Shown here: one piece after another, positions 34,109 through 46,304 of the stretch
Layout of the letters: each line of letters begins with the position of its first letter
How positions within the stretch are numbered: the stretch's first letter is position 1
Assembly: GCA_036392375.1 (NCBI GenBank)
Contig: DASVYC010000015.1
Coordinates: forward strand, 1 to 63,443
Direction of reading: 5' to 3'
DNA from: JAFEBO01 sp036392375
Lineage (GTDB): Bacteria > Planctomycetota > Phycisphaerae > Phycisphaerales > UBA1924
Length of the DNA stretch: 63,443 nucleotides
The notes under the pieces: model-generated
The model's database searches: none
Seen by the model: only the letters and a program-made list of their open reading frames with translations
Told to the model about the DNA's origin: nothing
Translations under genes and position numbers: made by a program

Positions 34109-36118
34109 CTACCGCGCCCCGCCCCGCGCCTCAAGCGTCACCTCGATCACCATCTCCTGCTTGTCACGCAGCACCGTCACCTTCACCACATCGCCCGGCT
34201 TGCCCGCGCTGAAGAACGGCATCCACTCCTCCACGCCGGTGACGCGGTTGTCGTTCCACTTGATGATCAGGTCGTTCTTCTTGATCCCCGCCTTTGCCGC
34301 CGGCGTGTCGGGCAGCACCTCGCCCACCAGGACGCCCTTCTCATCGCCCGAGTAATCGCCCGGCGCGATGCCGAAACGGACACGCCCGCGTCCCGGAGCC
34401 GGCTGATCGCTACTCGCGGCCCCGGAACCGCCGCTTGAGGTGAAGACAAACGGCTCGGGCCGCAGCGCCGCGTCCAGCGCGATCCGCCGCGCCAGGTCCG
34501 CGATCTTCGCCGCGTCTACGTAGTTGATCTTCTCCGGCGTGTCCGTCGGGCGGTGATAGTCCGGGTGCATCCCCGAGAACAGGAAGAGCACCGGCACGTT
34601 TGCCGCGTAGAAGGTCGCGTGGTCGCTCGGACCGCTCCCACCCGGCTTGGCGGCGACCTTTAGCCCGCTCGACTCAAAGTACGGGCTCAGCCAATCGCTC
34701 AACCCCTCGGCCGTCCCGACCCCGCCCGCCTCCAGCGGCTTCTCGCCCAGCCGCCCGATCATGTCGGTGTTGATCATGTAGTCGTGCTGCGCGATCGGCA
34801 CGATCGGGTGCTGGGTGTAGTAGCGCGAGCCGTTGAGACCGCTCTCCTCCGCCGAGAACGCCAGGAACAGCACGCTCCGACGCGGCATGTCTGCGGGCAG
34901 CTTGGCATACTCCTCCGCCAGCTTCGCCGCGTTGATCAGCAGCCCCGACGTCCCGCTCGCGTTGTCGTCCGCGCCGTGGAAGATCTGACCGCGATCGCTC
35001 GGGAACCGCACACCCACCAGCCCCGTCCCCAGATGGTCGTAGTGCGCGCCCATCACGATGTACCGGTCCTTCAGATCTCCCGCGCCCGGCAGCACCGCGC
35101 CCACGTTGTCCGTCCGCGGCCGCAGCTTCCCGATCTTGGCGCCCAGCGTCACCGTCGCCTTGGGCATCTCGAAGAGCGCGCCCTCCTTGTCCACGATCTG
35201 GCGCAGCTCCAGCAACGTCCGCCCCTGCGGGTCGGCTGCCTTGACCAAGGCCTCCGCCGCCTCGGTGGAGATCATCACGACCGGCACCTCGTACGGCTCG
35301 CGCGACGAAACGCTGTTGACGTCCTCCAGCTTTCCCATCCGATCGTCCTTCGCGCCCGGCGGGTTCACCAGGATCACACCCTTCGCGCCTCGTCGCACCG
35401 CCGATCCGATCTTCGGCTCCAGCCCCGCCGCGAACGACCATCCCTCCTTAGCCCAGCGCGACGTCCCCTCCTCCGTCATGGGCTCGAAGCGCAGCACGAT
35501 CGCGATCTTGCCCTCAAGACTTGGGCCGTTCTCACCACCGTCGGGGTAGCTCGTGTACCCGTCGTCGGCCATCGTGATGCCGTAACCCGCGAAGACCAGC
35601 GGCGCTGTCACGTCCGTGCTCCCCGACAGCCCGAGCACGTTGAAGTCCTTCCCCGCCTCCAGCTTCACCTCCGTGCCGTCGATCGTGTACGACGCCACCT
35701 GCTTCTCGGCCACGTTCTTCGCGGGGGCGTCGAACGGCTGGCGGTACGTCTTCTTCGACGGATCCTCCACGTCCGCAAACGCCGGCACCACGCCGTACTT
35801 CGCGAGCTGCTCGAAGTGGTACTGCACGTAATCCGCGGCCATCTTCGAGCCCTTCGTGCCCGGATACCGCCCCTCGTACTCCGGGCTCGCCAGCGTCTCG
35901 ATGTGCGCCTTCAGCGCCGCCTCGTCCGCCTTTCGCACCTCGTCCGCAGCCGGCGGCGTCACGACGCGGCTGGTCGCCGGAGTCGAGGCCGGAGCCGGGG
36001 CCGGAGCGGGGGCCGGAGTCGCGGCAGGCGTGTCGCCCGCGATCAGCAGCCCCGTAGGCACGCCGCACACCGCCACCAACACGCCGGCACACACGCGAAC
36101 GAACGGGCGAATCGACAT
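34109..36118 (-). CDS. Secreted M28 aminopeptidase with PA and PDZ domains
   Basis: A 669-residue exported zinc aminopeptidase. A signal peptide (FVRVCAGVLVAVCGVPTGLL) is followed by an Ala/Pro-rich linker, a PA domain (about residues 140-300), the M28 domain and a C-terminal PDZ domain (about 560-665, VLVGEVLPDTPAAKAGIKKN). All M28 metal and catalytic residues are visible: HYDHLG, ADDNASGT, SAEESGL, NTDMIG and the histidine in YHRPTDTPEK. It likely trims peptides in the periplasm. The start ATG 36118 is preceded by AAGGAG. It is divergent from gcvP across 264 bp that shows no recognised element. Confidence 0.92.
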   Translation of the reverse strand: MSIRPFVRVCAGVLVAVCGVPTGLLIAGDTPAATPAPAPAPAPASTPATSRVVTPPAADEVRKADEAALKAHIETLASPEYEGRYPGTKGSKMAADYVQYHFEQLAKYGVVPAFADVEDPSKKTYRQPFDAPAKNVAEKQVASYTIDGTEVKLEAGKDFNVLGLSGSTDVTAPLVFAGYGITMADDGYTSYPDGGENGPSLEGKIAIVLRFEPMTEEGTSRWAKEGWSFAAGLEPKIGSAVRRGAKGVILVNPPGAKDDRMGKLEDVNSVSSREPYEVPVVMISTEAAEALVKAADPQGRTLLELRQIVDKEGALFEMPKATVTLGAKIGKLRPRTDNVGAVLPGAGDLKDRYIVMGAHYDHLGTGLVGVRFPSDRGQIFHGADDNASGTSGLLINAAKLAEEYAKLPADMPRRSVLFLAFSAEESGLNGSRYYTQHPIVPIAQHDYMINTDMIGRLGEKPLEAGGVGTAEGLSDWLSPYFESSGLKVAAKPGGSGPSDHATFYAANVPVLFLFSGMHPDYHRPTDTPEKINYVDAAKIADLARRIALDAALRPEPFVFTSSGGSGAASSDQPAPGRGRVRFGIAPGDYSGDEKGVLVGEVLPDTPAAKAGIKKNDLIIKWNDNRVTGVEEWMPFFSAGKPGDVVKVTVLRDKQEMVIEVTLEARGGAR

Positions 36119-36382
36119 CGAATCTCCTTCGGGGTTCGAGACATCCAACCAATCCCCCGGGCACGCCGGGACAGGATACCGGACAACGGAAGCAGGGTTT
36201 CCCGGGCCTGAGAACACCTTGCGTTTCTCCAAAACGCCGCCCCGCGAACCTACTATCGCTCATCCGACGGGACACGGTCCTCGAAGTCGCCTCGGAAGCC
36301 ATTCCCGGCTTCCGGGACCGATCGCCAGCACCCCTGTCCCGCCGCAGCCGCCCGCTCGCACCGCCTCGCCGGAGTCCCCCGC

Positions 36383-39337
<2,955 letters not shown>

Positions 39338-39362
39338 GTTCGCCGCCGCGCGAGCGATCGGA

Positions 39363-39368
39363 TACAAC
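39363..39368 (+). promoter_or_regulatory. -10-like element of the GT41 gene
   Basis: TACAAC ends 6 nt before ATG 39375. It fits TANNNT except for the final base and gives the leaderless geometry. Confidence 0.4.
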
Positions 39369-39374
39369 AGCCCC

Positions 39375-41165
39375 ATGTCCGACCTCATCGTCGCCCAGGC
39401 CTACGACCACTTCCGCGCCAAGCGCTACGACCAGGCGCTCGCTCTGATCCGCCGCGGCCTCGAGAAGGACACCAACAACCTCAAGCTCCTCGACGCCTAC
39501 GCCCAGATCGCGATGCACGCGGGCCGGCACGACATCGCCCTCTTCGCCCTGGAGCAGGCCGGACGCGCCATGCCCTGGAACGCCCGCATCCACATGCTCT
39601 CGGGCGAAATCGAGCTCCGCCGCGACCGCTTCGCCGTCGCCGAGAAGCACTTCCGCAAGGCCTTCGAGATCGACCCGACCAACCCCAACCACGGGCGCTG
39701 CGTCTGCATCGCCATGTACCGCGACGACCGCGTGGACGAAGCCATGGCCTTCGCCCGTCACCTCTTCGCCACCCGCCCCGTCGACGATGAGACACTCGCC
39801 CTCTACGCCAGCTTCTGCGACCTCGCCGGTGATCTCGACGAGATGATCCGCGTCCTCAAGGAGCAGCTCCGCCGCTCACCCAACGACCTCACCAGCTTGC
39901 AGGCCCTGCTCATCCCCCTCGCACGCGTCCACGGCATGGATCCGCGCGAGGTCTTCAACCAGCACCTCCGCGTCTCACAGGTGCTTTCGTCGATCATCGA
40001 CAACAAGCGCGATCCCAACACCCCCGCCCACACCAACACCCCCGACCCCGACCGCCCGCTCCGCGTCGGCTACTGCTCCCAGGACTTCCGCAACCGCTCC
40101 GCCGGTCACTTCATCGAGCCCATCATCACGCACCACGATAAGTCCCAGTTCCACGTCACCCTCTACCACAACGTCCTGGGCGAGGACGAGCTCACCGCCC
40201 GCCTCAAGTCCCACGCCCAGGGCTATCGCAACGTCTGGGGCGTCGACGACAAGAAAATGGTCGAGATGATCAAGAAGGACGGGATCGACATCCTCGTCGA
40301 TCTCAGCGGGCACACCGGTTGCGGCCGCATCGTCCCCTTCGTCGTGAAGCCCGCGCCCATCCAGTACACCTACATGGGCTACCCCAACACCACCGGCCTG
40401 CCCCAGATCGACTTCCGCATCGTCGACTGGCACACCGACCCCGCCGGCTCCGAGCATCTCGCCACCGAGACCCTCGTCCGCATGGACGGCTGCTTCCTCT
40501 GCTACACGCCTCCCCACCACGCCGGCCCCGTAAAGCCCGCGCCCGAAACAGCCAACGGCTTCATCACCTTCGGCTCCTTCAACACCCTCACCAAGGTCAG
40601 CAAGCACGTGCTCGAGGTCTGGGCTAAGGTCCTCCAGGCCGTCCCCAACTCGCGCCTCCTCCTCAAAGCCCTCGCCCTCTCCAGCGGCAACACCAAAGAA
40701 CGCATCTGGAACACGCTCGGCGGCTACGGCATCACCCGCGACCGCGTCACGCTGCTCGGCGAAACCAAGGGCAAGGACGAGCACCTTGACACGTACTCCA
40801 AGGTCGACATCGCCCTCGACCCCTGGCCCTACAACGGCACCACCACCACCGTCGAAGCCATGTACATGGGCGTACCGGTCGTTACGATCGCCGGAAACTC
40901 GCACGTTTCAAGGGTGGGCGTCAGCCTCCTCACCAACCTGGGCACGCCCGAGCTCATCGCCGCCGACGAAGCCGACTACGTCCGCATCGCCGCCGAACTG
41001 GCCGGTGACAAAGCCAAACGCCTCCGCCTCCGCGACACCCTCCGCGCCGCCGTGGAAAACAGCGTCCTCTGCGACCACGCGGGGTTCACGCGGAGACTGG
41101 AAGCCCACTACCGCCAATCTTGGGGCGAGTGGTGCGAGAAAAAGAAAGCGAATCCGACACTCTAG
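39375..41165 (+). CDS. TPR-GT41 glycosyltransferase (SPINDLY/O-GlcNAc transferase type)
   Basis: A 596-residue protein. Residues 1-190 hold several TPR repeats (ALALIRRGLEKDTNNLKLLD, KHFRKAFEIDPTNPNHG). The rest is a GT41 catalytic domain: LRVGYCSQDFRNRSAGHFIE, ILVDLSGHTGCGRI, YMGYPNTTGLPQIDFRIVD and ALDPWPYNGTTTTVEAMYMG are the usual motifs. GT41 enzymes put GlcNAc (or fucose in SPINDLY proteins) on serine/threonine of proteins; the acceptors here are unknown. It follows gcvP by 37 nt but has its own -10-like box. Confidence 0.9.
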   Translation: MSDLIVAQAYDHFRAKRYDQALALIRRGLEKDTNNLKLLDAYAQIAMHAGRHDIALFALEQAGRAMPWNARIHMLSGEIELRRDRFAVAEKHFRKAFEIDPTNPNHGRCVCIAMYRDDRVDEAMAFARHLFATRPVDDETLALYASFCDLAGDLDEMIRVLKEQLRRSPNDLTSLQALLIPLARVHGMDPREVFNQHLRVSQVLSSIIDNKRDPNTPAHTNTPDPDRPLRVGYCSQDFRNRSAGHFIEPIITHHDKSQFHVTLYHNVLGEDELTARLKSHAQGYRNVWGVDDKKMVEMIKKDGIDILVDLSGHTGCGRIVPFVVKPAPIQYTYMGYPNTTGLPQIDFRIVDWHTDPAGSEHLATETLVRMDGCFLCYTPPHHAGPVKPAPETANGFITFGSFNTLTKVSKHVLEVWAKVLQAVPNSRLLLKALALSSGNTKERIWNTLGGYGITRDRVTLLGETKGKDEHLDTYSKVDIALDPWPYNGTTTTVEAMYMGVPVVTIAGNSHVSRVGVSLLTNLGTPELIAADEADYVRIAAELAGDKAKRLRLRDTLRAAVENSVLCDHAGFTRRLEAHYRQSWGEWCEKKKANPTL

Positions 41166-41306
41166 CGATCCCCGAACCCCATCTCGCCCGCATCTCGGAC
41201 GCATCTCAGCAGCACCACCGCTTCCCGCTCGGTCGAATTGCGGAGCTCATCGCTCCGCGATCGCCGCGGCTTTTCCCATACCATCTCCACCCACCCGGAG
41301 TCTCAC

Positions 41307-44300
41307 ATGGGATGGTTCTCTCGCAAGCCCAGTCCGAAACAACCCGAGCGTGTCGTGCTGCCGTCGAGCGCCCCGCGCTCCGGTGAGGCCGACTCCGCAC
41401 GCGAGGCCCGCATCTTCGAGCTCGGCGCCGACTTCCTCCGCCGCGCCCGAGCCCACAAGACCGGCCTGCTCTCCGCCAAGTTCTACTCCGACGCCCTCAT
41501 GGAATGGTCCATGAAGGACCCTGAGTTCAAGGTCCAGATGTTCCGCTTCGTGGACACCTTCCCGATGCTGCGGGGTGGCGACGCGATCTTCGATCACCTG
41601 CAGGACTATCTCTCGCAGCCCGGCGTCACCGTGCCGCCGGTCATCAACGCCGCCCTCAAAGCCGGCGGCCTGCTCAAAGGCGCGGCCAGCGCCACCATCG
41701 GCAAGCAGATCGAGGGCATGGCTGGCAAGTTCATCGCCGGCACCGACGCCGCCAGCGCGCTGCCAGGGCTCAAACGACTCTGGGACGATGGCATCGCGTT
41801 CTCCGTCGATCTCTTGGGTGAGACCTGCGTCTCCGACAGCGAGGCCGACGAGTACGCCAAGAAGTACCTCGATCTGATCCAGAACCTGCCCGCACAGGTC
41901 GCGGGCTGGCCTGCCAATCCGCGGCTGGAGTCCGACCACCTCGGCAGCGTGCCGCGGGTCAACGTCTCGGTCAAGATCTCCGCGCTCTCCGCCCGCACCG
42001 ACCCGATCGACACCGAAGGCGCGATAGGCGACCTCATGAAGCGTCTGCTCCCGATTCTCGAGACCGCCCGCGACCGCGGCGTCTTCGTGAACTTCGACAT
42101 GGAGCACCACGCGCTCAAGGACTTCACCATCGAGCTCTTCCAGCGCTGCTGCGAGAAGCTCGACTTCCACGCGGGTCTCGCGATGCAGGCCTACCTCAAG
42201 TCCGGCCCCGACGACGCCCGCCGCATGGCCGACTGGGCCAAACGCGCCCGCCGCCTCGTCACCGTCCGCCTCGTCAAGGGCGCGTACTGGGACGCCGAGA
42301 CCATCAAGAGCGAGCTCCACGGCTGGCCCTGCCCGGTCTGGGCTCAGAAGTGGCAGACCGACGCCTGCTTCGAGAAGATGACCGACATCTACCTCGAGGC
42401 CTGTCCACGCACCGCCGAGGAGGCCAAGCAGGGCGGCATCAAGCTCGCGCTCGGCTCGCACAACGTGCGGTCGATCGCCGCCGCCCTCGCCGGCATGGAA
42501 GCCCGCAACCTGCCGCGGGAAGCGATCGAGCTCCAGATGCTCCACGGCATGGCCGACCAGCTCAAGTACGCCGCCGCCGAGCTGGGCCTGCGTATGCGTG
42601 AGTACGTCCCCGTCGGCGAGATGATCCCCGGCATGGCGTACCTGGTCCGGCGTCTGCTCGAGAACACGAGCAACGAGAGTTGGCTCAAGGCCGGCTTCCT
42701 CGACAACGCCGACGCGGGCCAGCTCCTTCGCGCACCCGCGCCCGCTGCCAACGCCGAAAGCGCCAAGCAGCCCGCCGACCTGCTCGCGATCGCGCCCGAG
42801 CGTCACCGCCTCACCCCCGGCGTCCCTGGCGTCGGCGACGGCCGCCCGTTCTTCACCGAAGCCGTGCGTGACTTCTCCGTGAAAGCCCAGCGCGACGCGT
42901 TCGCCGCCGCGATCGCCCGCGCCACCGTCCCCAAGATCGCCAACGACCGCACCGTCGATCAGGCCAAGGACATGATCGCCAAGGCCGACGCCGCGTTCGC
43001 CGCCTGGCGCGACACCGACCCACGCAAGCGTGCCGAGGTTCTGGTCCGCACCGCCGCCCTGATGCGCAAGCAGCGCGACGGCCTCGCGGGCGTCATGATC
43101 AAGGAATCCGGCAAGACCTGGCGCGAGGCCGACGCGGATGTTTGTGAGGCCATCGACTTCTGCGACTACTACGCCCGCCTCGCCGTGCCGCTCTTTGAGC
43201 GCACCCGCCTCGGCAAGTTCATCGGCGAACTCGACGAGACCCTCTACCAGCCCCGCGGCGTCGCCGCCGTCATCAGCCCGTGGAACTTTCCACTCGCGAT
43301 CCTCACCGGCATGACCACCGCCGCCCTCGTCACCGGCAACCCGGTCATCATGAAGCCCGCCGAGCAGACGCCCGGCATCGCCGCGATTCTCTTCGACATC
43401 CTCCAGGATGCGATGAAGGAAGCGGGCGTCGATCGCACGCTGGCTCAGAACGTCCTGCACTTCTGCCCCGCACCCGGCGAGTCCACCGGCGCGGCGATCG
43501 TTCGCGACCCGCGCGTCGCCCTCATCGCCTTCACCGGCAGCAAAGCCGTGGGCTTGGACATCCTCAAGGCCGCGGGCACCACGCCCGACGAGCAGCCCTT
43601 CGTCAAGAAAGTCGTCTGCGAGATGGGCGGCAAGAACGCCATCATCATCGACACCAGCGCCGACCTCGACGAGGCCGTCATCGGCGTCCGCCAAAGCGCC
43701 TTCGGCTTCCAGGGCCAGAAGTGCTCCGCCTGCTCGCGCGTCATCGTCGTCGACCCCCAAGGTCCCGACGGCCCCGCGATCACTCACTTCACCCGCCGCC
43801 TCGTCGAGGCCAGCCGCGCCCTCACCATCGGCGACCCCACGCTCCCCGGCACCGACATCGGCCCGGTGATCGACGCCGAGAGCAAGGCCAAGATCGAGCG
43901 CTACATCGAACTCGGCAAGAAGGAATCGCGCCTCGAACTCTCGCTGCCCGTGCCCGCGGGTCTGGAAGAACGCACCGGCCGTGCGTTCGTCGGGCCGCAC
44001 ATCTTCAGCCATGTGCCCGAGTCCGCCGCGATCGCCCGCGACGAGATCTTCGGCCCGGTGGTCGCCGTGCTGCACGCCAAGGACTTCGCCGATGCGCTCC
44101 GCATCGCCAACGCCAGCCCCTACAAGCTCACCGGCGGCGTCTTCAGCCGCAAGCCCAGCCACCTCGAACGCGCCAAGCGCGAGTTCCGCGTGGGCAACCT
44201 CTACCTCAACCGCGGCTGCACCGGCGCTCTCGTCGGCCGCCACCCCTTCGGCGGCTTCGGCATGTCCGGCGTCGGCAGCAAAGCCGGCGGCAACGACTAC

Positions 44301-44372
44301 CTGCTCCAGTTCGTCGAACCCCGCGCCATCGCCGAGAACACGCTCCGCCGCGGCTTCGCCCCCGAACTCTGA
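41307..44372 (+). CDS. putA: Bifunctional proline dehydrogenase / glutamate-semialdehyde dehydrogenase
   Basis: A 1021-residue PutA that oxidises proline to glutamate in two steps. The FAD-dependent PRODH domain (about residues 100-480) contains SVKISALSAR, GAYWDAETIKSE and a later HNVRSIAAAL. The NAD-dependent ALDH domain (about 560-1010) has GYPG-type motif PWNFPLAIL, EMGGKNAII and the catalytic C806 in QGQKCSACSR. The N-terminal ribbon-helix-helix DNA-binding domain of regulatory PutA is absent, so it is the enzyme-only form. The start is ATG 41307 with CGGAG upstream and a TACCAT box at 41279-41284. It is followed by two palindromic elements. Confidence 0.95.
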   Translation: MGWFSRKPSPKQPERVVLPSSAPRSGEADSAREARIFELGADFLRRARAHKTGLLSAKFYSDALMEWSMKDPEFKVQMFRFVDTFPMLRGGDAIFDHLQDYLSQPGVTVPPVINAALKAGGLLKGAASATIGKQIEGMAGKFIAGTDAASALPGLKRLWDDGIAFSVDLLGETCVSDSEADEYAKKYLDLIQNLPAQVAGWPANPRLESDHLGSVPRVNVSVKISALSARTDPIDTEGAIGDLMKRLLPILETARDRGVFVNFDMEHHALKDFTIELFQRCCEKLDFHAGLAMQAYLKSGPDDARRMADWAKRARRLVTVRLVKGAYWDAETIKSELHGWPCPVWAQKWQTDACFEKMTDIYLEACPRTAEEAKQGGIKLALGSHNVRSIAAALAGMEARNLPREAIELQMLHGMADQLKYAAAELGLRMREYVPVGEMIPGMAYLVRRLLENTSNESWLKAGFLDNADAGQLLRAPAPAANAESAKQPADLLAIAPERHRLTPGVPGVGDGRPFFTEAVRDFSVKAQRDAFAAAIARATVPKIANDRTVDQAKDMIAKADAAFAAWRDTDPRKRAEVLVRTAALMRKQRDGLAGVMIKESGKTWREADADVCEAIDFCDYYARLAVPLFERTRLGKFIGELDETLYQPRGVAAVISPWNFPLAILTGMTTAALVTGNPVIMKPAEQTPGIAAILFDILQDAMKEAGVDRTLAQNVLHFCPAPGESTGAAIVRDPRVALIAFTGSKAVGLDILKAAGTTPDEQPFVKKVVCEMGGKNAIIIDTSADLDEAVIGVRQSAFGFQGQKCSACSRVIVVDPQGPDGPAITHFTRRLVEASRALTIGDPTLPGTDIGPVIDAESKAKIERYIELGKKESRLELSLPVPAGLEERTGRAFVGPHIFSHVPESAAIARDEIFGPVVAVLHAKDFADALRIANASPYKLTGGVFSRKPSHLERAKREFRVGNLYLNRGCTGALVGRHPFGGFGMSGVGSKAGGNDYLLQFVEPRAIAENTLRRGFAPEL

Positions 44373-44379
44373 CGATCGG

Positions 44380-44417
44380 GTGCCCGTGCCGGACCGGCTC
44401 GCGGTCAAGCAGTGTGA
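44380..44417. repeat. GGGTGCC palindromic element, copy 2
   Basis: GTGCCGGACCGGCTCGCGGT followed by CAAGCAGTG begins 7 nt after the putA stop. The 5' GATCGGGTGCC is shared with copy 5 at 61059. The stem is degenerate compared with copy 3, which follows 30 nt later in direct orientation. Confidence 0.65.
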
Positions 44418-44446
44418 ACGCCTCCCTGGACGCAGCCCGCTCTTCT

Positions 44447-44490
44447 GGGTGCCACTGCCGGACCGGCTCGGCGGTCCGGCAGTGCGGACG
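44447..44490. repeat. GGGTGCC palindromic element, copy 3 (best formed)
   Basis: CACTGCCGGACCG (44453-44465) and CGGTCCGGCAGTG (44472-44484) form a perfect 13-bp stem around a GCTCGG loop. It lies in the convergent gap between putA and the DUF2007 gene. It could act in both directions as a bidirectional transcript-end structure, though no T-run follows. Confidence 0.75.
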
Positions 44491-44570
44491 CATCCAATCC
44501 GCGCCGCGATCGCACTTCTTGGCTCAAAACCACCGAGCAGTGTCACCCCATCACGCTCGCGTCGTGCTTC

Positions 44571-44981
44571 TCAGAACAACCGCCCGCTCGCGACCCACAC
44601 CGCCCAGAGCGCCATCCCCACCGCGAGCAACACCAGCCCCCACCGGGTGAGCCATTCCAAGACGAACGGCCGGGGCTCGTCGTCGAGCTGCTTCGACGCC
44701 GCTCGCTCGGGGTTCACGCCCACCTCCACCTGGCTCCAATCGATATCCACCGACTCCGACCGCGCGTCCAGCAACGCCTGCCGCGCCCGCTCCACATCCT
44801 CGCGCCGCACACAGACCCGGAACGGCAGCGAACCCGCCACCTCCCATTGCAGCGTCATGCCCGCATTGGAAAACGTGAACGCCGGGATCCCGCGGTCACG
44901 CAGCACGCCGATCAAAATCGACGCCTCGAACTCGCTCCGCGCGTTCGTCAGGTCCACCAGCGTGTTCGGATCACTCGGCAT
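44571..44981 (-). CDS. DUF2007-type signal-transducing-like protein with membrane tail
   Basis: A 136-residue protein. Residues about 8-80 match the DUF2007 (putative signal-transducing) domain, including ARSEFEASILIGVLRDRGIP. A C-terminal helix (about 110-132, WGLVLLAVGMALWAVWVASG) would anchor it in the membrane. No function is established for this domain. It is convergent with putA and precedes the secretin-N-like gene by about 50 bp. Confidence 0.7.
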   Translation of the reverse strand: MPSDPNTLVDLTNARSEFEASILIGVLRDRGIPAFTFSNAGMTLQWEVAGSLPFRVCVRREDVERARQALLDARSESVDIDWSQVEVGVNPERAASKQLDDEPRPFVLEWLTRWGLVLLAVGMALWAVWVASGRLF

Positions 44982-45028
44982 GTCGGCGGCCCCGGCACGA
45001 TCCCGCGCCCGCCGCCACGCGGCGGACC

Positions 45029-45970
45029 CTACTTCGATGCGTCCGTCGTGCCCGTGGATTCAGTCGCCGTGGCGTCCTTCACGGGCTTCACGGTGCCCGT
45101 CTGCACGATGCCGCTGCCCTTGCGAGGCTCGAACGTCACGATCCGCTTCCCGTCCGCCGACTTCTCGACCCGCATGTTCACCCGCGGCTCGAACGGATAC
45201 CCCGCGAGCTGGCGGTGAATGTAATCGGGCGCGGTCACAAGCAGCTGCTGCTTGTAATACCGGATGTTCGCCCCGTTGCCCCCGTTGGCCGTCCACTGAT
45301 CCGGCTCGACCAACTCGGTCAGCAACCGGATCACCTCGTCCGCACGCTCCTGCTCGCTGGCGCCGGTCTGGTTGTTCTGATTCTGGTTGCCGCCCTGGAA
45401 CGGGCTCTGGCCCCCGCCGCCCCCCCCGCTCGAGCTCGCCGCCTGCAGCGACGAATTCAGATCAAACTGCGGCACATCGGAGTAATCGCGCACCACCAGC
45501 AGCAGGTCGCTGATGTCATAGATCTCCAGCCGCTTCGAGCGGTTGAGATACTCCTTGGTCCCGATCTGGATCGCGCCCTCTTCCGAGAGCTGCCACGCGT
45601 TCCCGCCCAGCGTGCTGTCGACCTCGGCCTGCCGCAGCGCCCGCTCCAGGATCGAGAGCGCCGTCTGGTTCTCCGCCTTGAAGTTGATCAACGTCTCGCG
45701 GTCCAGCCCCGTGGCGTTGCGGTCGTCCCGCCAGCCCACGTCGAACGACGCGCCCGTGACGTCCGCAAGATTCTTGAGCACCGATTGCAGCGGCACCTGG
45801 TCGTACTCGACGCTCATCACCTTCATCATCTGGCCCAGCGCCTGCGCCTGTCGCCCACGCGACTCGCGCGACACCGGCCCCACGCTCGACTGCTGCGCGA
45901 GCACCGGCGCCGCCACGCCCGCCGCGACCAGCAACGACACACACGCCACACCCAGCTTCGTCATCGCCAT
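45029..45970 (-). CDS. Exported protein with secretin N-domain/STN-like fold
   Basis: A 313-residue protein of unknown role with a signal peptide ending near VAAPVLAQ. Residues about 45-140 resemble STN/secretin N-terminal domains (VEYDQVPLQSVLKNLADVTG), which normally sit at the plug of TonB receptors or secretin rings. A second small domain (about 140-160, VVRDYSDVPQF) leads to a glycine/glutamine/asparagine-rich linker near residues 175-205 and a further domain (KQQLLVTAPDYIHRQLAG). No secretin barrel is present. The start is ATG 45970, with GGAG upstream. It may belong to a non-canonical pilus or type II secretion-like assembly; this is speculative. Confidence 0.6.
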   Translation of the reverse strand: MAMTKLGVACVSLLVAAGVAAPVLAQQSSVGPVSRESRGRQAQALGQMMKVMSVEYDQVPLQSVLKNLADVTGASFDVGWRDDRNATGLDRETLINFKAENQTALSILERALRQAEVDSTLGGNAWQLSEEGAIQIGTKEYLNRSKRLEIYDISDLLLVVRDYSDVPQFDLNSSLQAASSSGGGGGGQSPFQGGNQNQNNQTGASEQERADEVIRLLTELVEPDQWTANGGNGANIRYYKQQLLVTAPDYIHRQLAGYPFEPRVNMRVEKSADGKRIVTFEPRKGSGIVQTGTVKPVKDATATESTGTTDASK

Positions 45971-46084
45971 GGCAGAATCTCCAGCCACCCACGCGCGCCG
46001 CACACCCACTCTATTCGACGCCGCATCACCGACCGGGTTCCGAAATCACATCGATCGCACACCAATCCATCCCACCCCCGCCCC

Positions 46085-46124
46085 GTGTGCCACTGCTTGA
46101 CCCGCTCGGCGGTCAAGGCACTGC
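46085..46124. repeat. GGGTGCC palindromic element, copy 4
   Basis: GTGCCACTGCTTGACCCGCT then CGGCGGTCAAGGCACTGC has TTGACC / GGTCAA arms around CGCTCGGC. It lies about 60 nt 3' of the tRNA-Thr gene, which is on the minus strand. It keeps the GCTCGG loop of copy 3 with compensating stem changes. Confidence 0.65.
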
Positions 46125-46186
46125 TCCGGCCCCTCGCGGCACTGCTCCGGCCCCTCGCGTCCGCAACCAACTTCGCGCTCACCCAA

Positions 46187-46261
46187 TGGAGCCACCTCAG
46201 GGATTTGAACCCTGGACCTATGCTTTACGAAAGCATCGCTCTACCGCTGAGCTAAGGTGGC
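46187..46261 (-). tRNA. tRNA-Thr, anticodon CGU
   Basis: On the minus strand a complete cloverleaf is seen: acceptor GCCACCT / AGGTGGC, D-arm GCTC...GAGC, anticodon stem ATGCT / AGCAT with loop TTCGTAA (anticodon CGT, threonine ACG codons), T-arm CAGGG TTCAAAT CCCTG and encoded TCCA at the 3' end. It lies between hflX and the secretin-N-like gene. No intron; no promoter was identified. Confidence 0.95.
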
Positions 46262-46304
46262 TTTGACTCGTTTCCCGTCGCGTCCCGCGGCCTGGCAGGC
46301 CCCT

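Noticed and set aside
36119..36382. Glycine riboswitch before gcvP
   Set aside because: The conserved core of the glycine aptamer could not be found in this GC-rich gap, so no riboswitch is claimed.
41247..44546. 1099-codon open frame opposite putA
   Set aside because: The same codon-bias shadow; putA shows both catalytic domains.
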